DNA from: Hirudo medicinalis
Lineage: Eukaryota > Annelida > Clitellata > Hirudinida > Hirudinidae
Direction: 5' to 3'
Assembly: GCA_011800805.1 (NCBI GenBank)
Contig: MPNW01000161.1
Coordinates: 307,788 to 371,787 of the forward strand
DNA: 64,000 nucleotides
Shown: piece after piece, positions 27,701 to 38,238 of the stretch
Position numbering within the stretch: position 1 is the first letter of the stretch
How the letters are laid out: each line of letters begins with the position of its first letter
Translations under genes and position numbers: made by a program
Notes under the pieces: generated by a model
What the model saw: the letters and a program-made list of their open reading frames with translations, nothing else
What the model was told of the DNA's origin: nothing
The model's database searches: none

Positions 27701-30274
27701 TGTTGTATTTTTAATGGATTTTCTGAATGAATGAAGATGAATGGAATGTGAGGAGTTTGCAGACAGCAGGTCTTTTTAGTTCTTTTTCGGGAGGGATGTA
27801 GGGAGGGGCATTTCTCGTAACACCCCCCCACCAAATGACGTCATTGACGTGGGTGATTGGCATAAAACATTGGCATTTCATTTAAGATCCCTTTAAGAAA
27901 TTCTCGTTAAAAACGAAACGAAGAAATAAAATGTTCAAGTGAATAAATATCAAGAAATATCAATAAATACCAACAAATCTCAATAAATATCAATAAATAT
28001 CAAAAAGATATTGATCACTGCAGGATGAGATGATGTACTACTCGTCAAACGACGTGACTCTGCAAATGTTTCCAGCAGCAGAACACGGTGAGTTTACTTC
28101 ATAGTTTAATGTGTCGCTGCATTTAAATTATTTGAAATCATTTGAGGTCGATGTTAAAGTTTTTTGAACCAGTTTATTTGATGATGAAGTGTTGGATTTA
28201 TCAATCGACGAATTTAACGTTGCGTCCTCGCAAATGTTGTCAGTAAAAAAAATGTTACGTTTTCTTTCACTTACTTTGTTGTAATTTGGTTTTACGTAAA
28301 GTTTTAAAAGCAAATATTTTAATATTCACTTGGTATGAATTAGTACAGTTTTTTCCTTTTAATGGTTAATAAATTTAAATTAATCGCGCTTCATGCCATC
28401 AAAAAATTGCTCATATCTATAATATAAAACAGAAAATATATGTGTATGTCTGTCTGTTCCAAGAACTCGTGCAAATTTCAAGTCACTCACCGTTTGGGGG
28501 AGACAGGGGACTCACTTCTTCTGAGGTTCCGCCAGCATCATCATCATTGTCATCGTCATCGTCATTATCATCAGTCGTCATCGACATCGTCATCATCATC
28601 ATCATCATCATCCTAATCATTCTTAAATCGCATACGAGCTTTAAACTCGAGAGCTACTGAAATAGGACCATGTCCAAATCATCGTAGTTATGCAACGGAC
28701 TAACGGTAATCAAATAAATAAGCAAGGACAATTTTGTGCTTCCGCACGGTCTATTGTTTAAGACTTCGCCTCTCACGATGGCAGCACGGGTTCGAATCCC
28801 GTTGCGGAAGCACCGGCCTAATCACCCAGTTCTTTGAGGGCAAGTAGCTGGCTGAATTTGGAGGACGTAAATAATAATGGGATGAATAAAATTAATTATA
28901 ATGATAAAAAATGAGTTTTAATATATGACTGGCGAAGTTTAAAAAAAGCTAGTATTTCTATGAAAAGCATTTATTGCTTGTGAAATTCTTTGCTTATTTG
29001 AAATATTATTTTGTTGTAATGTTGCAATAATATCTCATTTCGAAAGTAACCCTGCCTACATTCTCATTCTCACTTTGTTTTACACATTTTACACTTTCTT
29101 CACCATGAAATTGTTTCCTTGTTGTCTTTTGGATCATTGCTTATCCACTGTTAATAAATTAACATTAACTTAATTAATTAACCATCAACTATTATTTTTT
29201 AATACGAAAGATTTGTTTGCTATTCCCGAGGCACTTCGGTTCGAATACAATTTCAACAAAACCAAATTCAGCTTCGAATACCGATATCAACACATGAGTT
29301 GACACATGAGTTCCGCTCTCAAATGAAGCTTTTCTTGGCCGCCTTGTTAAGGAGGAATCCACTTGTGGAAACTGAGTCGAAATTTCTTTTGAAGTTCGAT
29401 TCGGTTATAACTCTTCCCTGTTGACTTCGGAGGCTGATGCTCAACTGTTCATTCTCGAAACAGCGAATTCTTTGATAGATGCATGTTAGCATCACGTTGA
29501 TTAGCCATATTATGTTGTCCAAAGCACTTGCTTGTTGTGACTGACATGTCCATGTTGATAACGGCCCCAAATATTGCAAAATTTAAAAATTCTCACCCAT
29601 GAATCGGACACGATTTAAATTATTCACCCATTTTTGTTTCAAGCGTATTAAATGTATTAATTGATTAAAAAATTGTATTGAATTATTCAAGAATTAACGG
29701 AATGTATTGATAATCATTTAATATTATCTCAAACAAATTATAAGGTGAATAAGAAACAGTTCAAATGATTTATCAATCGACAGAGAGCACTAGCGACACC
29801 AACAACTTTGATGCGGGATGGTCTGTGCATACTGTTGCATCTCCATATACGGATGGAAAATTATTCGCACATCCCTACAGGAAGTAAGCAACTGACCTTC
29901 GATCTATGCGAAATGAAAGATTACTTGAAATTACTTTTTTTTAAAGTAATCCTCACATCAACTTCAACAAGTTCACCAATCCACTGTCATCTCCCCCTCT
30001 GCCATATGAGGTGGTAGGTGGAATAAAAGATGAACCTCTCTCCCCACAAGGCAGGGACTTCATTCCTCCTTCTCGTCACCTCCAGGAAGGTCATCCTTTG
30101 AGGTATCAGTGCGGCATTCAAGCCCAACAACAAAAGCTCCTCTCTTCGAGCAACGAGTCAACGAGAACTTCAGAATCTAAAGTCGAAATTGGTCTCAACT
30201 CATCGAGCAAAAATATGGACAAATGTTCCACTGATGTTCAAGAACCAGGTTGCAAACAGATGAAGATGGCATGA
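24754..30274 (+). CDS. MEF2: Myocyte enhancer factor 2 (MADS-box transcription factor)
   Basis: DNA-binding transcription factor controlling muscle, neural and other differentiation genes. Exons: 24754-24807 ([18 protein letters not shown]), 24870-25073 ([20 protein letters not shown], the rest of the MADS box, and the MEF2-specific domain), 25134-25187 ([17 protein letters not shown]), 25321-25455, one starting within 25804-25867 and ending 26318 (Ser/His/Asn-rich activation region), 28024-28087, 29784-29883 and 29947-30274. All junctions are in phase with GT/AG sites. The last exon contains [12 protein letters not shown], which fits the phosphorylation-dependent SUMO motif (hydrophobic-K-x-E-x-x-S-P) found in vertebrate MEF2 (IKSEPISP in MEF2A). 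The MADS/MEF2 part is strongly conserved; the rest is divergent, as usual. The introns carry repeats. Exon 5's exact start is ambiguous because of a triplicated acceptor. Confidence 0.92.
25804..25869 (+). repeat. Triplicated 21-base unit at the MEF2 exon 5 acceptor
   Basis: Three tandem 21-base units of the type ATGACAAATNTTATTGTACA followed by G (the third begins ACGAC). Each ends in a usable TTATTGTACAG acceptor and each stays in frame (7 residues, MTN-IVQ-like). Confidence 0.85.
26506..26716 (-). repeat. Interspersed repeat, copy 2 (MEF2 intron)
   Basis: Reverse-strand match to 19066-19272: shared blocks are the GAAATTTC(C/T) region next to GGGCC, TTGCTTTTCCATTACC, AATATTAA and GGGCCCG, in the same order. 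Diverged, with an AT-rich insertion between the blocks. Confidence 0.65.
27030..27510. repeat. Very AT-rich simple-sequence tract in a MEF2 intron
   Basis: Nearly pure A/T made of TATTA, TAATAA and ATTATT units, with a short TAG trinucleotide run near 27338. Short open frames here are meaningless. A further run of AATATCAATA-type units is at about 27940-28010. Confidence 0.8.
28535..28615. repeat. CAT/CATCGT trinucleotide-type repeat
   Basis: Imperfect run of ATC/CAT units with CGT interruptions in the intron between MEF2 exons 6 and 7. Confidence 0.8.
28738..28880 (+). repeat. tRNA-derived SINE or tRNA pseudogene (Val-like head)
   Basis: 28738-28814 is tRNA-like: GCTTCCGC at the 5' end pairs with GCGGAAGC at the 3' end, the T arm is ACGGG-TTCGAAT-CCCGT with a good B box, and the sequence ends in CACC. 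TTCGCCTCTCACGATGGC resembles the anticodon region of tRNA-Val (CAC). The anticodon stem has mismatches and the A box is poor, so function as a tRNA is doubtful. A tail with TTTGAGGGCAAGTAGCTGG follows, somewhat like the tail of the SINE near 19.8 kb. Confidence 0.55.
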
Positions 30275-30541
30275 AGACTTTTATTGGCCTTCAAAATTTA
30301 TTATTGATAAACTTGAATGCTCTCGAACTTTCTTTTTCCGAGAATTATGTTACGACATAATAGAAATTTCGAGACAAAATAAACGAACTGTTAAGAACGA
30401 GGCTGCGAAGCTATAAAGTTGCTTATTGAAAGTTCGTTCAAAGCTGTGTCAGTGAGCAAAAGTAGTCAAACGATAGCTTTTAGAGTTCAAGTCTTCAACA
30501 ACATTCACAAGATGGAGTAAGGAGATCCAGTTAAAATGAGG
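30275..30541. other. Convergent spacer between MEF2 and the LRR gene
   Basis: 267 bases shared by the 3' UTRs of two converging genes. An AATAAA-like signal (ACAAAATAAACG) near 30377 could serve MEF2. Confidence 0.5.
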
Positions 30542-32242
30542 TCACACTTTATGCTTGTGGTGGTTCTTTGTCAACCTCACCACATCGTTTGCCAGGCGGT
30601 TTCTTCTTGACTTCTTTGAGAAGGGTTCCCGCATCACTTGATCACGGAAGTGTTTCCTTCTGCGTGGAATGGGACCGTTTGAACCACGACAAACCTCTCC
30701 ACCAAAACCACGACACACGTCATATTTGTCTTTCCTTTGAATTTCCTGCCCTGATGTGCTCGGTGGTGACTTGCACTTCCCATATATCCTCAGATTTCTC
30801 AGACTTGCAGTCCATGACATCATGCAATCACAGTGCACGGGGTTTCCGGTCAGCCAAACACCACCTTCCCAGTCAAGGTGGTCGAATGAGCAGGCGTTCA
30901 GGTGGCTCAGTTCATTGTACTCCAGGTGGATTTTGTTGAGGGATGAAAGTCCCTGGAAGAGGCGATCAGGAATTGAGCGAAGAATGTTGTGGTGGAGGAA
31001 TAAAGAGCGGAGATCGTGCAGCCCCTCTAAGACTCCTGCGCTCAAAAAGGTCAGTTTGTTCTTTTCGATGCGAAGTTCGTCCAAAGACTCCATAGTGGAA
31101 AATGTCTCCTTGGCTATCATGACGATGTGGTTATTTGAGAGCAGTAGGATCTCAAGCTTTCTCAATCCTTTGAACATGAGAGGAAAAAGAGCAGGGATGA
31201 TGTTGTGACTCAAGTCGAGTTTTTTCAAGTTTTTCAGACGGAAGAAAGTTTTTGGTTGAATGTCTCTGATGCGGTTGTGGCGGAGGTCGAGAAGGTCGAG
31301 GTTTCTGAGCCCATGAAAGGATTTAGAGTCGATGGAGTGGAGATGATTGTGCGCCAGAGTCAACTCCTTTAAATTCCTCAGTCCTATGAATGAGAATTCC
31401 TTCAAGACCTGAAAGTAATTTAGAAATTCAAATTGACACTTTCTATTTTAAGATATTTTTTAACAATTACATGTTCGATAATTCAGTGATTCGCATCAGC
31501 AAAAGATTCATATGACATTCGGTCGAAAGGATGCAGCAAATACTTTCGTTTGTAATTTTTAAACGAGAAAATATTTCAAATAAAACTTTTGTTTTTAATC
31601 AATATTTTTACTTTTGTTTATTGGTCTCCAAGCATTGCTTGGTGGCATCTACAGAATTCACATGAGACTAATAGAAAACAGCCACAAATAGATAAAATGC
31701 GAACATTTTGAAATAAATATATTTAAAACCTGAAGACGGTTTTGATCCAAGTGTAACATCGTGACGTTTCTTGCTCCTTTGAAAACCCCCTTTGCCAGAA
31801 GTTCAATTCTGTTCTCCTTCAAGTCCAAAGTATTCAGTTTTTCGAGGTGTCTGAAGAGACCACCTGGTAGGAATGGTATCACATTCTTCCTAAAGCTAAT
31901 CTTTTCCAAGCAGTTGTTAAGGCCTTGAAATGCCCGACTGTGGAGTGAGACGTTGATCTTCTTCTTGTTGTGCCACATCTTTATGGACCTCACCGAAACA
32001 TTCTCGAATGAACGAGGAGCGAATCGTCGGATTCGGTTTTTACTCAAATCAAGTTCCTGGTAAGTGAGATTTCGTGGCGCGCGAACAAACTGAGGAACAC
32101 GGTCCAGAAACAGCTCCGTGCATTCGAGATCTTCGTCGGCAAAACAGAAACATCTCTGGTTCGGACAGTCGTCAATATCGGAAACCAATGTGCTCGTGAT
32201 GGCCACAAAACTGATCAGAGGAAAGAGTGCTGAAGCTGTCAT
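30542..32242 (-). CDS. Secreted leucine-rich repeat protein
   Basis: Two exons: 31730-32242 and 30542-31408, joined in phase at CAG/GT. The N terminus (MTASALFPLISFVAITSTLV) is a signal peptide, followed by a cysteine-containing LRR N-cap (CPNQRCFCFADEDLEC). About eleven 24-residue repeats follow (for example LKELTLAHNHLHSIDSKSF and LRSLFLHHNILRSIPDRLF). A typical C-terminal cap begins GNPVHCDCMMSW and has the C-x-C...C...C pattern. The protein ends in a very basic tail (KKSRRNRLANDVVRLTKNHH) with no membrane segment or GPI signal that I can see, so it is probably secreted or matrix-associated. About 460 residues. Families with this layout (slit-, chaoptin- or small LRR-type) share the domains, so no orthologue can be named. 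Confidence 0.85.
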
Positions 32243-34770
32243 GATCGCTTCAGATCATCGGAGCAAACTGGATTGTATCCCGATACTATCTGGAAAGTTA
32301 TCACGTATTGTTAAAATTTCAAACGCGAAAATGACTCGCAGTCTGTGCATAAAACTTCAGAGATGGAAAGAGAATGAAATGTGTTTCCGCAGTCGTCCAC
32401 TCGAAATCATTAAGACCGGAGCGGTCACTCAGGAAATGTGACACGAACAGTGACATGTACAGTGACATGAACAGTGACATGCAGTGCTCCCCAGAAGAGC
32501 GGAGAGATTCTACTCGTGAGAAAAACATTTCGGATCTCCTGCATTTAAACGGTCCTGAGCTGCAAAAATGCTGTCGATCTTCTATTTGCATTCTATGATT
32601 TGATGCTATGTCGTGCACGCTGTACAACCACGGTTACATCACAAGATGTATGAGATGGAGCCTAGGACGAATTTTATGATTGCCGCAATATGAATATTTC
32701 TCCGCTATGAAATTACACCTATTATAACAAATAAATGTAATAATAGTTATTAATACTTTATAAGAAATAATAATAACGATAATAATAATAAAAATAATGA
32801 TTATTATTGTAAGAATTGTGCCGAAGAAATCTTTGAAGGCTCATCCGACGAGGTTGGTGCCACCAATATGACGTCATCCTCTCCCGATCTCCTGAGAGGA
32901 ACAAAAAGAATCCACACGACCTTTGACAAATAGCTCATCCCAGATGGTAAATGCATCCAACACAGGAATTTCTGGCTTCCGTAAACACGCTTGAGAGATG
33001 GAAAAATTCAAAGTGATCCTTCGCTAAATGCTGGTCAAATATTTCAGGCATTTTGTGTTAAGATAATGAACTTTTAATTAACCTTCTGTTTGGTGATTAG
33101 GTCAGAGAAAATTTCAAGATTTCGGGATTCTAGTTGATTCACCGAAAATAATTAAATAAACATTAAAATTAAATTAAATAAACTATTAAACATATTCACG
33201 GAAACATATTCAAATTAAACACATCTGAATAATTTTTTAAATTTCTCCCGTAATTTCTGCATTGGAATGCTAAAACTATTCCAGACACCGGGAGAGACTC
33301 GAAGCAATTGAATGCTTTGAAAGGAGACTTTTTCCTCAACTCTGCGGTCATAAAGAATCGTCTCTAAGTGGCGGGAAGATAATCTAGCGCCTTGTTTCCT
33401 CTTTCTGTTGGCGTCTGTGCATGATGACAATTTATGGGTGAGCATTTCTGGAGTTTGGTGCACATTTTGAAATCCTTGGAAAGCATCAACATGTTGTCAA
33501 GTTCTAACAAGGACATTGTTATTGACATTCCACATTGTCATCACGTTTCGTACTGCTGTGCGTGATGAGCGTTTAGTGTCCATGTAATAAATAGCTATCG
33601 CGTTTATGTTGAATAATTTACTATTTGTTATTAATAGTTAGTCAATTCCTTCTAAATTCTCTAACATTTCTTTTTATTTTCTTATGCACGATACAAATTC
33701 CTTATTTGTTCAAGCAAAACAAATTAGGACATTTCGAAATGCAATAAAAGCTATAAAAGATGCATCATATTGTGCGTTCGATGGTCACATTAAAAAAAAA
33801 CGTTTTAAAACTCAAAAACACGTCAAAGCACGTCCAAGAACCGAAGGAATTGCTTAAAAAAGTCCTTCATTTCCAAACGATTTCACCCCATCAAAGATGG
33901 CCCCTTATCCATCGTGCGTCAAATTTGAATCGATGTACCGTTAGATACGACTCTATATCGTGGCTTCGAAGCTTTATTGCATATTCAGGAGACCATCTCA
34001 TGGGCAAATATATCAGCCGTGACTCTTCAAAATGTTGTTTCCATTTTTGTCATTGCAAATGAAGATAATTTAATTTTTGTTCGGCATCCAATTACAAGCT
34101 GACAGTGTTTGTTTTCATGTTTTCCAGACGAATATTTCCTCATTTTTATGGAAGACATTTGGTTCTAACATCTTCATCATTCTTTTTTAGTGATAATTCT
34201 GTGTATATTTAGTGACATTTTTTCTATTTTGAGCGAGTATTATATTTAGTATAAAGACAGACTGCGGATTACATGGTGACCTTTTGGTAACCTCATAATT
34301 GCGTAAAATTAGAAATTATAGATATTAAACCTGATATTAGAACAAATCCAAACTCATTGTGAAGAAAACAGTAGCGTCTGCATGTGATGTAAATTCCAAG
34401 CGATTATTATATTTATTAAGATATTAATACACCTTGTCGATTACTTTAAGTTAATTCGCGCTTTTATTTGCTGTCATTAACTCAACTGCATTGTAATCGT
34501 AATGTCGGCACAATCTGAGACAACATCGCGGGGACCATGTTTATTATCATTAATTCTATTGAAGGCATATTTTCAGCTTTCTCTGTCTGTTTAAAGTTTT
34601 GTCATACTTTCGACAATTCTCAAATGACTCTTAACGTTGACCAATATTTTGCAACTTATGACATCTTGTACCGAAACATGTTCAGGACAACGTCAAACGT
34701 TCTCATAAAGAAAGCTAGTCTTAAGTATAATAGGGTAATAAAGTGTTATTATTTATATCCCATAAAGTAT
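32243..34770. other. Long intergenic region
   Basis: No convincing gene. Contains a 12-base tandem repeat (32447-32482, units of the type AACAGTGACATG), a short ATA/ATT-rich run near 32757-32815, and scattered short frames that lack protein-like composition or splice signals. A 100-codon frame at 33760-34062 is judged spurious. Confidence 0.4.
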
Positions 34771-34773
34771 TAC

Positions 34774-34960
34774 CAGTGTTGTTCGGTAACGAAGCAAAAG
34801 TAAAAGTAGCGTTACTTTACTTAAGCAGAGCAGAAGTACTTTTTTTTAACTTGTACCGAAGTACGGAAAATGTTCAGTACTATTGCTTGTAACGAAGTAA
34901 GATTTTCGGAAATACTTTCACTTCGTTACTTGTTCGCCACAGAGCGTTACAAAGTAATGA
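34774..34960 (+). mobile_element. hAT-like element end
   Basis: Begins CAGTGTTGTTCGGTAACGAA and continues with AGTAAAAGTAGCGTTACTTT and AACGAAGTAAGA-type repeats. The CAGTG start and the AAGTA/AACG motif density are characteristic of hAT-superfamily non-autonomous termini. No transposase seen. Confidence 0.4.
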
Positions 34961-35407
34961 AAACAAAACTGAACATTAATACAAAATACATTAAGTTTAA
35001 GCAGCTTATTGCACTTTGCGTCAATAACTAGTAGGCAAAAAATCCTCGGTAGTGTGACCGGGCATTCGTACGGTTTTATATTTAATGTTGTTTACTAAAT
35101 TAATGAGTATGGGTACTGACCATGTCATCTCTAATAGATGGCGTAGTAGAATGAGTGATAAACTGTTTGAGGACTTGATTACGTTGAAAGTCCACAAGGA
35201 CGTGTGACTCACTTTTGTAAGAGACTTTCAATTGCACATTGATTGAGGAAAAATACTTTCATTAGAGTGAATGTTAATTTGAATAATTTGAATTTATTAT
35301 GAATTTCTTAGTTAATAGTAGCAGTTTGTAGTTTTAAAACAGTTTATACATTAGTTCAAACAGTTACGTTTGAAACATCATGGAATGATGATCTATCACA
35401 ATAAAAT

Positions 35408-35465
35408 ATTATTATTATTATTTTATTATTATTAATATTATTATTATTATTATTATTATTATTAA
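35408..35465. repeat. ATT microsatellite
   Basis: About 58 bases of ATT units with one AATATT interruption. Confidence 0.9.
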
Positions 35466-35619
35466 ATAAGTGAACAGAGTACAGAAGCCTCTTACCTGTT
35501 CACTATCAAACAAGCAAAAAATTGAGAAAGAAATGAAACGAGAGGTGCAATCAATTTTAAAGGAGAAATGGTGAAAAGTCATAATCATTCAGAAGGGAGG
35601 TGAATCGACTATACATGTA

Positions 35620-36472
35620 CAGTGCGTTGCATAAATTTGGCCTAGTTACATTTTTTGACGATAACTTTTTATGTACAGAATTTTCATAGGCCATTTTTTC
35701 ATACAGTGTACTGAAACCATTCGATTTACATACTTATCAATTTTATTGAACTCAGACAAATATTTCGTGCGAATTCCAAGAAAAACTGGAAATACCCAAA
35801 ATTACCTGTAGGAACAAGAAACACTGGGGAGCACAAATTTTCATNGCTGAAAAATGACTGCATCATCTCCAAATTTGTCACACAGTGGAAAGAGATACTG
35901 GTCCAGTGTTTCAACATATTTTAGTGAGTTCTGCTTCCCCTCCAAGAAGACGAGTTCAGATGAACCACGAGAAGAAATGGCAGCCCAGACCATCACTGAG
36001 CCACCTCCGAAATTTCTGTTAAAAAATGTTTTTTTTGGGCCCTCTGACATCGTGCCAATAATATTTATAGCCATCTGGACCATCCAAATTCAATTTCTTT
36101 TCATCTGAAAAAATAACAGAGTCCCAATTCATATCCGAACTCACCATCTCTTTTGCCCAGTTTAGCCAGATCTTCTTGTGAGCCTCCATTAGAAGTGGTT
36201 GGTGCTGACGCTTAACAAACTTCAGGAAACTACTCCTCTGAAGGCATCTGAATACGGTCCATCGACTAACCTCCAAATTTAAGTTATTTTTTGAGTCTCT
36301 TGTTGAGCTAAACCCCTTGGAAGCTTCGCGGAGAGAAGAACGTTTCNATTAATTAAATACGATTTTGTGAATGATATAAATGATATTTGGGTCAAAAATT
36401 AGCAGTAATTTAATAGATAACTGGTCAAATTGTGTGATTCTTGAACCTGGGCCAAATTTATGCAAAGCACTG
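35620..36472 (-). mobile_element. Tc1/mariner transposon, internally deleted
   Basis: 853 bases bounded by inverted repeats CAGTGCGTTGCATAAATTTG (left) and CAGTGCTTTGCATAAATTTG (right, other strand), and by TA at both sides (35618-35619, 36473-36474), the expected target duplication. The minus strand encodes part of a DD-D/E transposase: SRWTVFRCLQRSSFLKFVKR, the first catalytic-region motif DSVIFSDEKKLNLDGPDGY, and GGGSVMVWAAISS. The reading stops at the ambiguous base at 35845, before the second acidic motif (usually QDNAPxH) and the third. A second N is at 36348. The element is therefore defective as assembled. Confidence 0.88.
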
Positions 36473-36529
36473 TATGTATGTGTATGTGCTGGCTGAGACA
36501 ATGCTGTTAGGTAGATTATACCAAATGTT

Positions 36530-37680
36530 AGTTATTCGATTAGTGAAAAAGTATTTGGTGTTATCAATTGCACAAAAGTTGTGGTTTTTAAGGTAAGTTG
36601 GTTAAATTATTAATAATCTTATATAGCAAGCAGAGGACAGCTATTAGACGACGATGTTCGGAGCGATTTGATCTTCAATGCCTTGAGCCGATCTTAATAC
36701 TTTAGCTGTCCAACCGCGGGAATGGCCTTGGTAAACTTCTTTTGGATTTTCTCAATACTTTCAATCAAGTATTTGTGGTGAGGGTTCCAGACCTGACAGC
36801 TGTACTCAAGGATTGGTCTGACATACACACAGAAAGCTTTTATGAGAAGATTTTTGCCCTTAGATGTGAATGATTTGAGAATCAGTCGTGATCGGACTGC
36901 TGTCTTGTGTGTGATGCTGTCAATGCGGAGCCGGAATTTTAAGTCCGAATCTATTATGACACCAAGATCTCTGGTTTGGTCAATTGTAGTGAGCGAGATG
37001 TCATCAATGCAGTATTGCTATGAGCAGGGTCCCTTCCTGGAACTGGTTTTAATTGAGCAATTAAAACATTTTTCCTTGGCTTAGTTTTAGTTGTCACTTC
37101 CTGCTCCATGTGGTGAGCGAATTGATGCCTCTCTGAAGAACAGAATCATCCACTGACAACGATTTGTAAAGTTTAATGTCATCAGCGAATAGTTTAATTG
37201 TGATAGCTTTAGGTAGATAGTCGACTACGTCGTAGATATAGATTAGAAACATCGTGGGGCCTAAAACACTTCCCTGTGGCACACCATTAGTGACGTCAAC
37301 TGAACCAGATATTGAGTCATTTATGAGGACAAGCTGTTTTCTTTGACATAGAAAGTCGGAAAGCCACTGAAACAAGTTGCCAGTAATACCACAGGATTTA
37401 ATTTTGTTGAGTAATTTTGGATGTTATACAGAATCAAAGGCTTTTTGGAAATCGAAGTAAATTATATCTGTTTGTTGACGCCGTTGCCGTGATAAACAGT
37501 CATAAACACATTCCAGCGAATTTGTGGTCGATTTAAGTGGTCTGAATCCATGTTGTTGAAGAGATATTAAGTCCAGAGAGACTAAATGGTGCAGAATTGT
37601 TTCGTTATTTATTTTTTCCAGGACTCGACATCAGGTACTTAGGGAGATCGGTCTGTAATTCGAGCTAGATGTTGGAATAG
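36530..37680 (-). mobile_element. Non-LTR retrotransposon (LINE) reverse transcriptase relic
   Basis: Reverse-strand fragments in order: IIYFDFQKAFDSV, RKQLVLINDSISGSVDV, GVPQGSVLGPTMFLIYIYDV, LFADDIKLYKSL (the F-A-D-D catalytic motif), then LIKAFCVYVRPILEYSCQVW and FTKAIPAVGQLK near 36830-36700. This is the usual reverse-transcriptase order of jockey/CR1-like LINEs. Stops and frame changes split it, and there is no endonuclease or ORF1 upstream, so it is 5' truncated and dead. Confidence 0.85.
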
Positions 37681-37689
37681 CATACAATT

Positions 37690-37773
37690 TTTAAACTTTT
37701 ACTTTTAAGTAACGTTAAAGTGGTGGCACATTTTACCTTTGCTTGAGTACATTTTTAACGAGCCCAACCACTA
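37690..37773 (-). mobile_element. hAT-like element end (opposite orientation)
   Basis: On the reverse strand this reads TAGTGGTTGGGCTCGTTAAA, then TACTCAAGCAAAGGTAAAAT, then AACGTTACTTAAAAGTAAAA, a layout typical of hAT termini. It faces the CAGTG end at 34774, with the Tc1 and LINE copies lying between them. Flanking 8-base sequences do not match, so the two ends need not belong to one insertion. Confidence 0.35.
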
Positions 37774-38238
37774 TTTCAGGTCCTCAGTCAGTAAATCTAA
37801 TGATCCATGATACCACCAACAGCACACAAGTGAGAACAAGCAAAACAAATGTTGCAACACCCACACTTTGCCTTCAAATACTCAGATTGCTACCTTTATC
37901 CTACACCTCAACTAATTCAGTATTCAGACTGATTCAATTAATGTAAGCCTGAGGCTATCACAAAACAGAAATCAGATCTCGGATTCATCAAGGCTCTTCA
38001 GCAGTGTTCTTCAGTAAAAATGTATAACTACACAGCTTCCCATAGGTTTCCACATTTGCAAGACAAGATACAAACAACATTGAACATTCAGTTGTTAGAT
38101 CATTAATACAAAGAAACAGATTCAAAATGAAATCAATTGAAGATCTACATTTGTTGGAACTTTAATTATACAACTACAAATTTATTCAGTAATTAAAGCA
38201 TAATTTGCTTGCAAATGTTTCACACATCACTGAACTGA

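Noticed and set aside
26770..28015. CRISPR-like regularly spaced repeats
   Set aside because: The repeats are A/T simple sequence without regular unique spacers, and the genome is eukaryotic.
33760..34062. 100-codon plus-strand frame
   Set aside because: Composition is not protein-like, there is no motif, splice context or homology signal, and the region is otherwise non-coding.
34774..37773. One intact hAT element spanning the cluster
   Set aside because: The flanking 8 bases at the two ends do not match, so a single insertion is not demonstrated.
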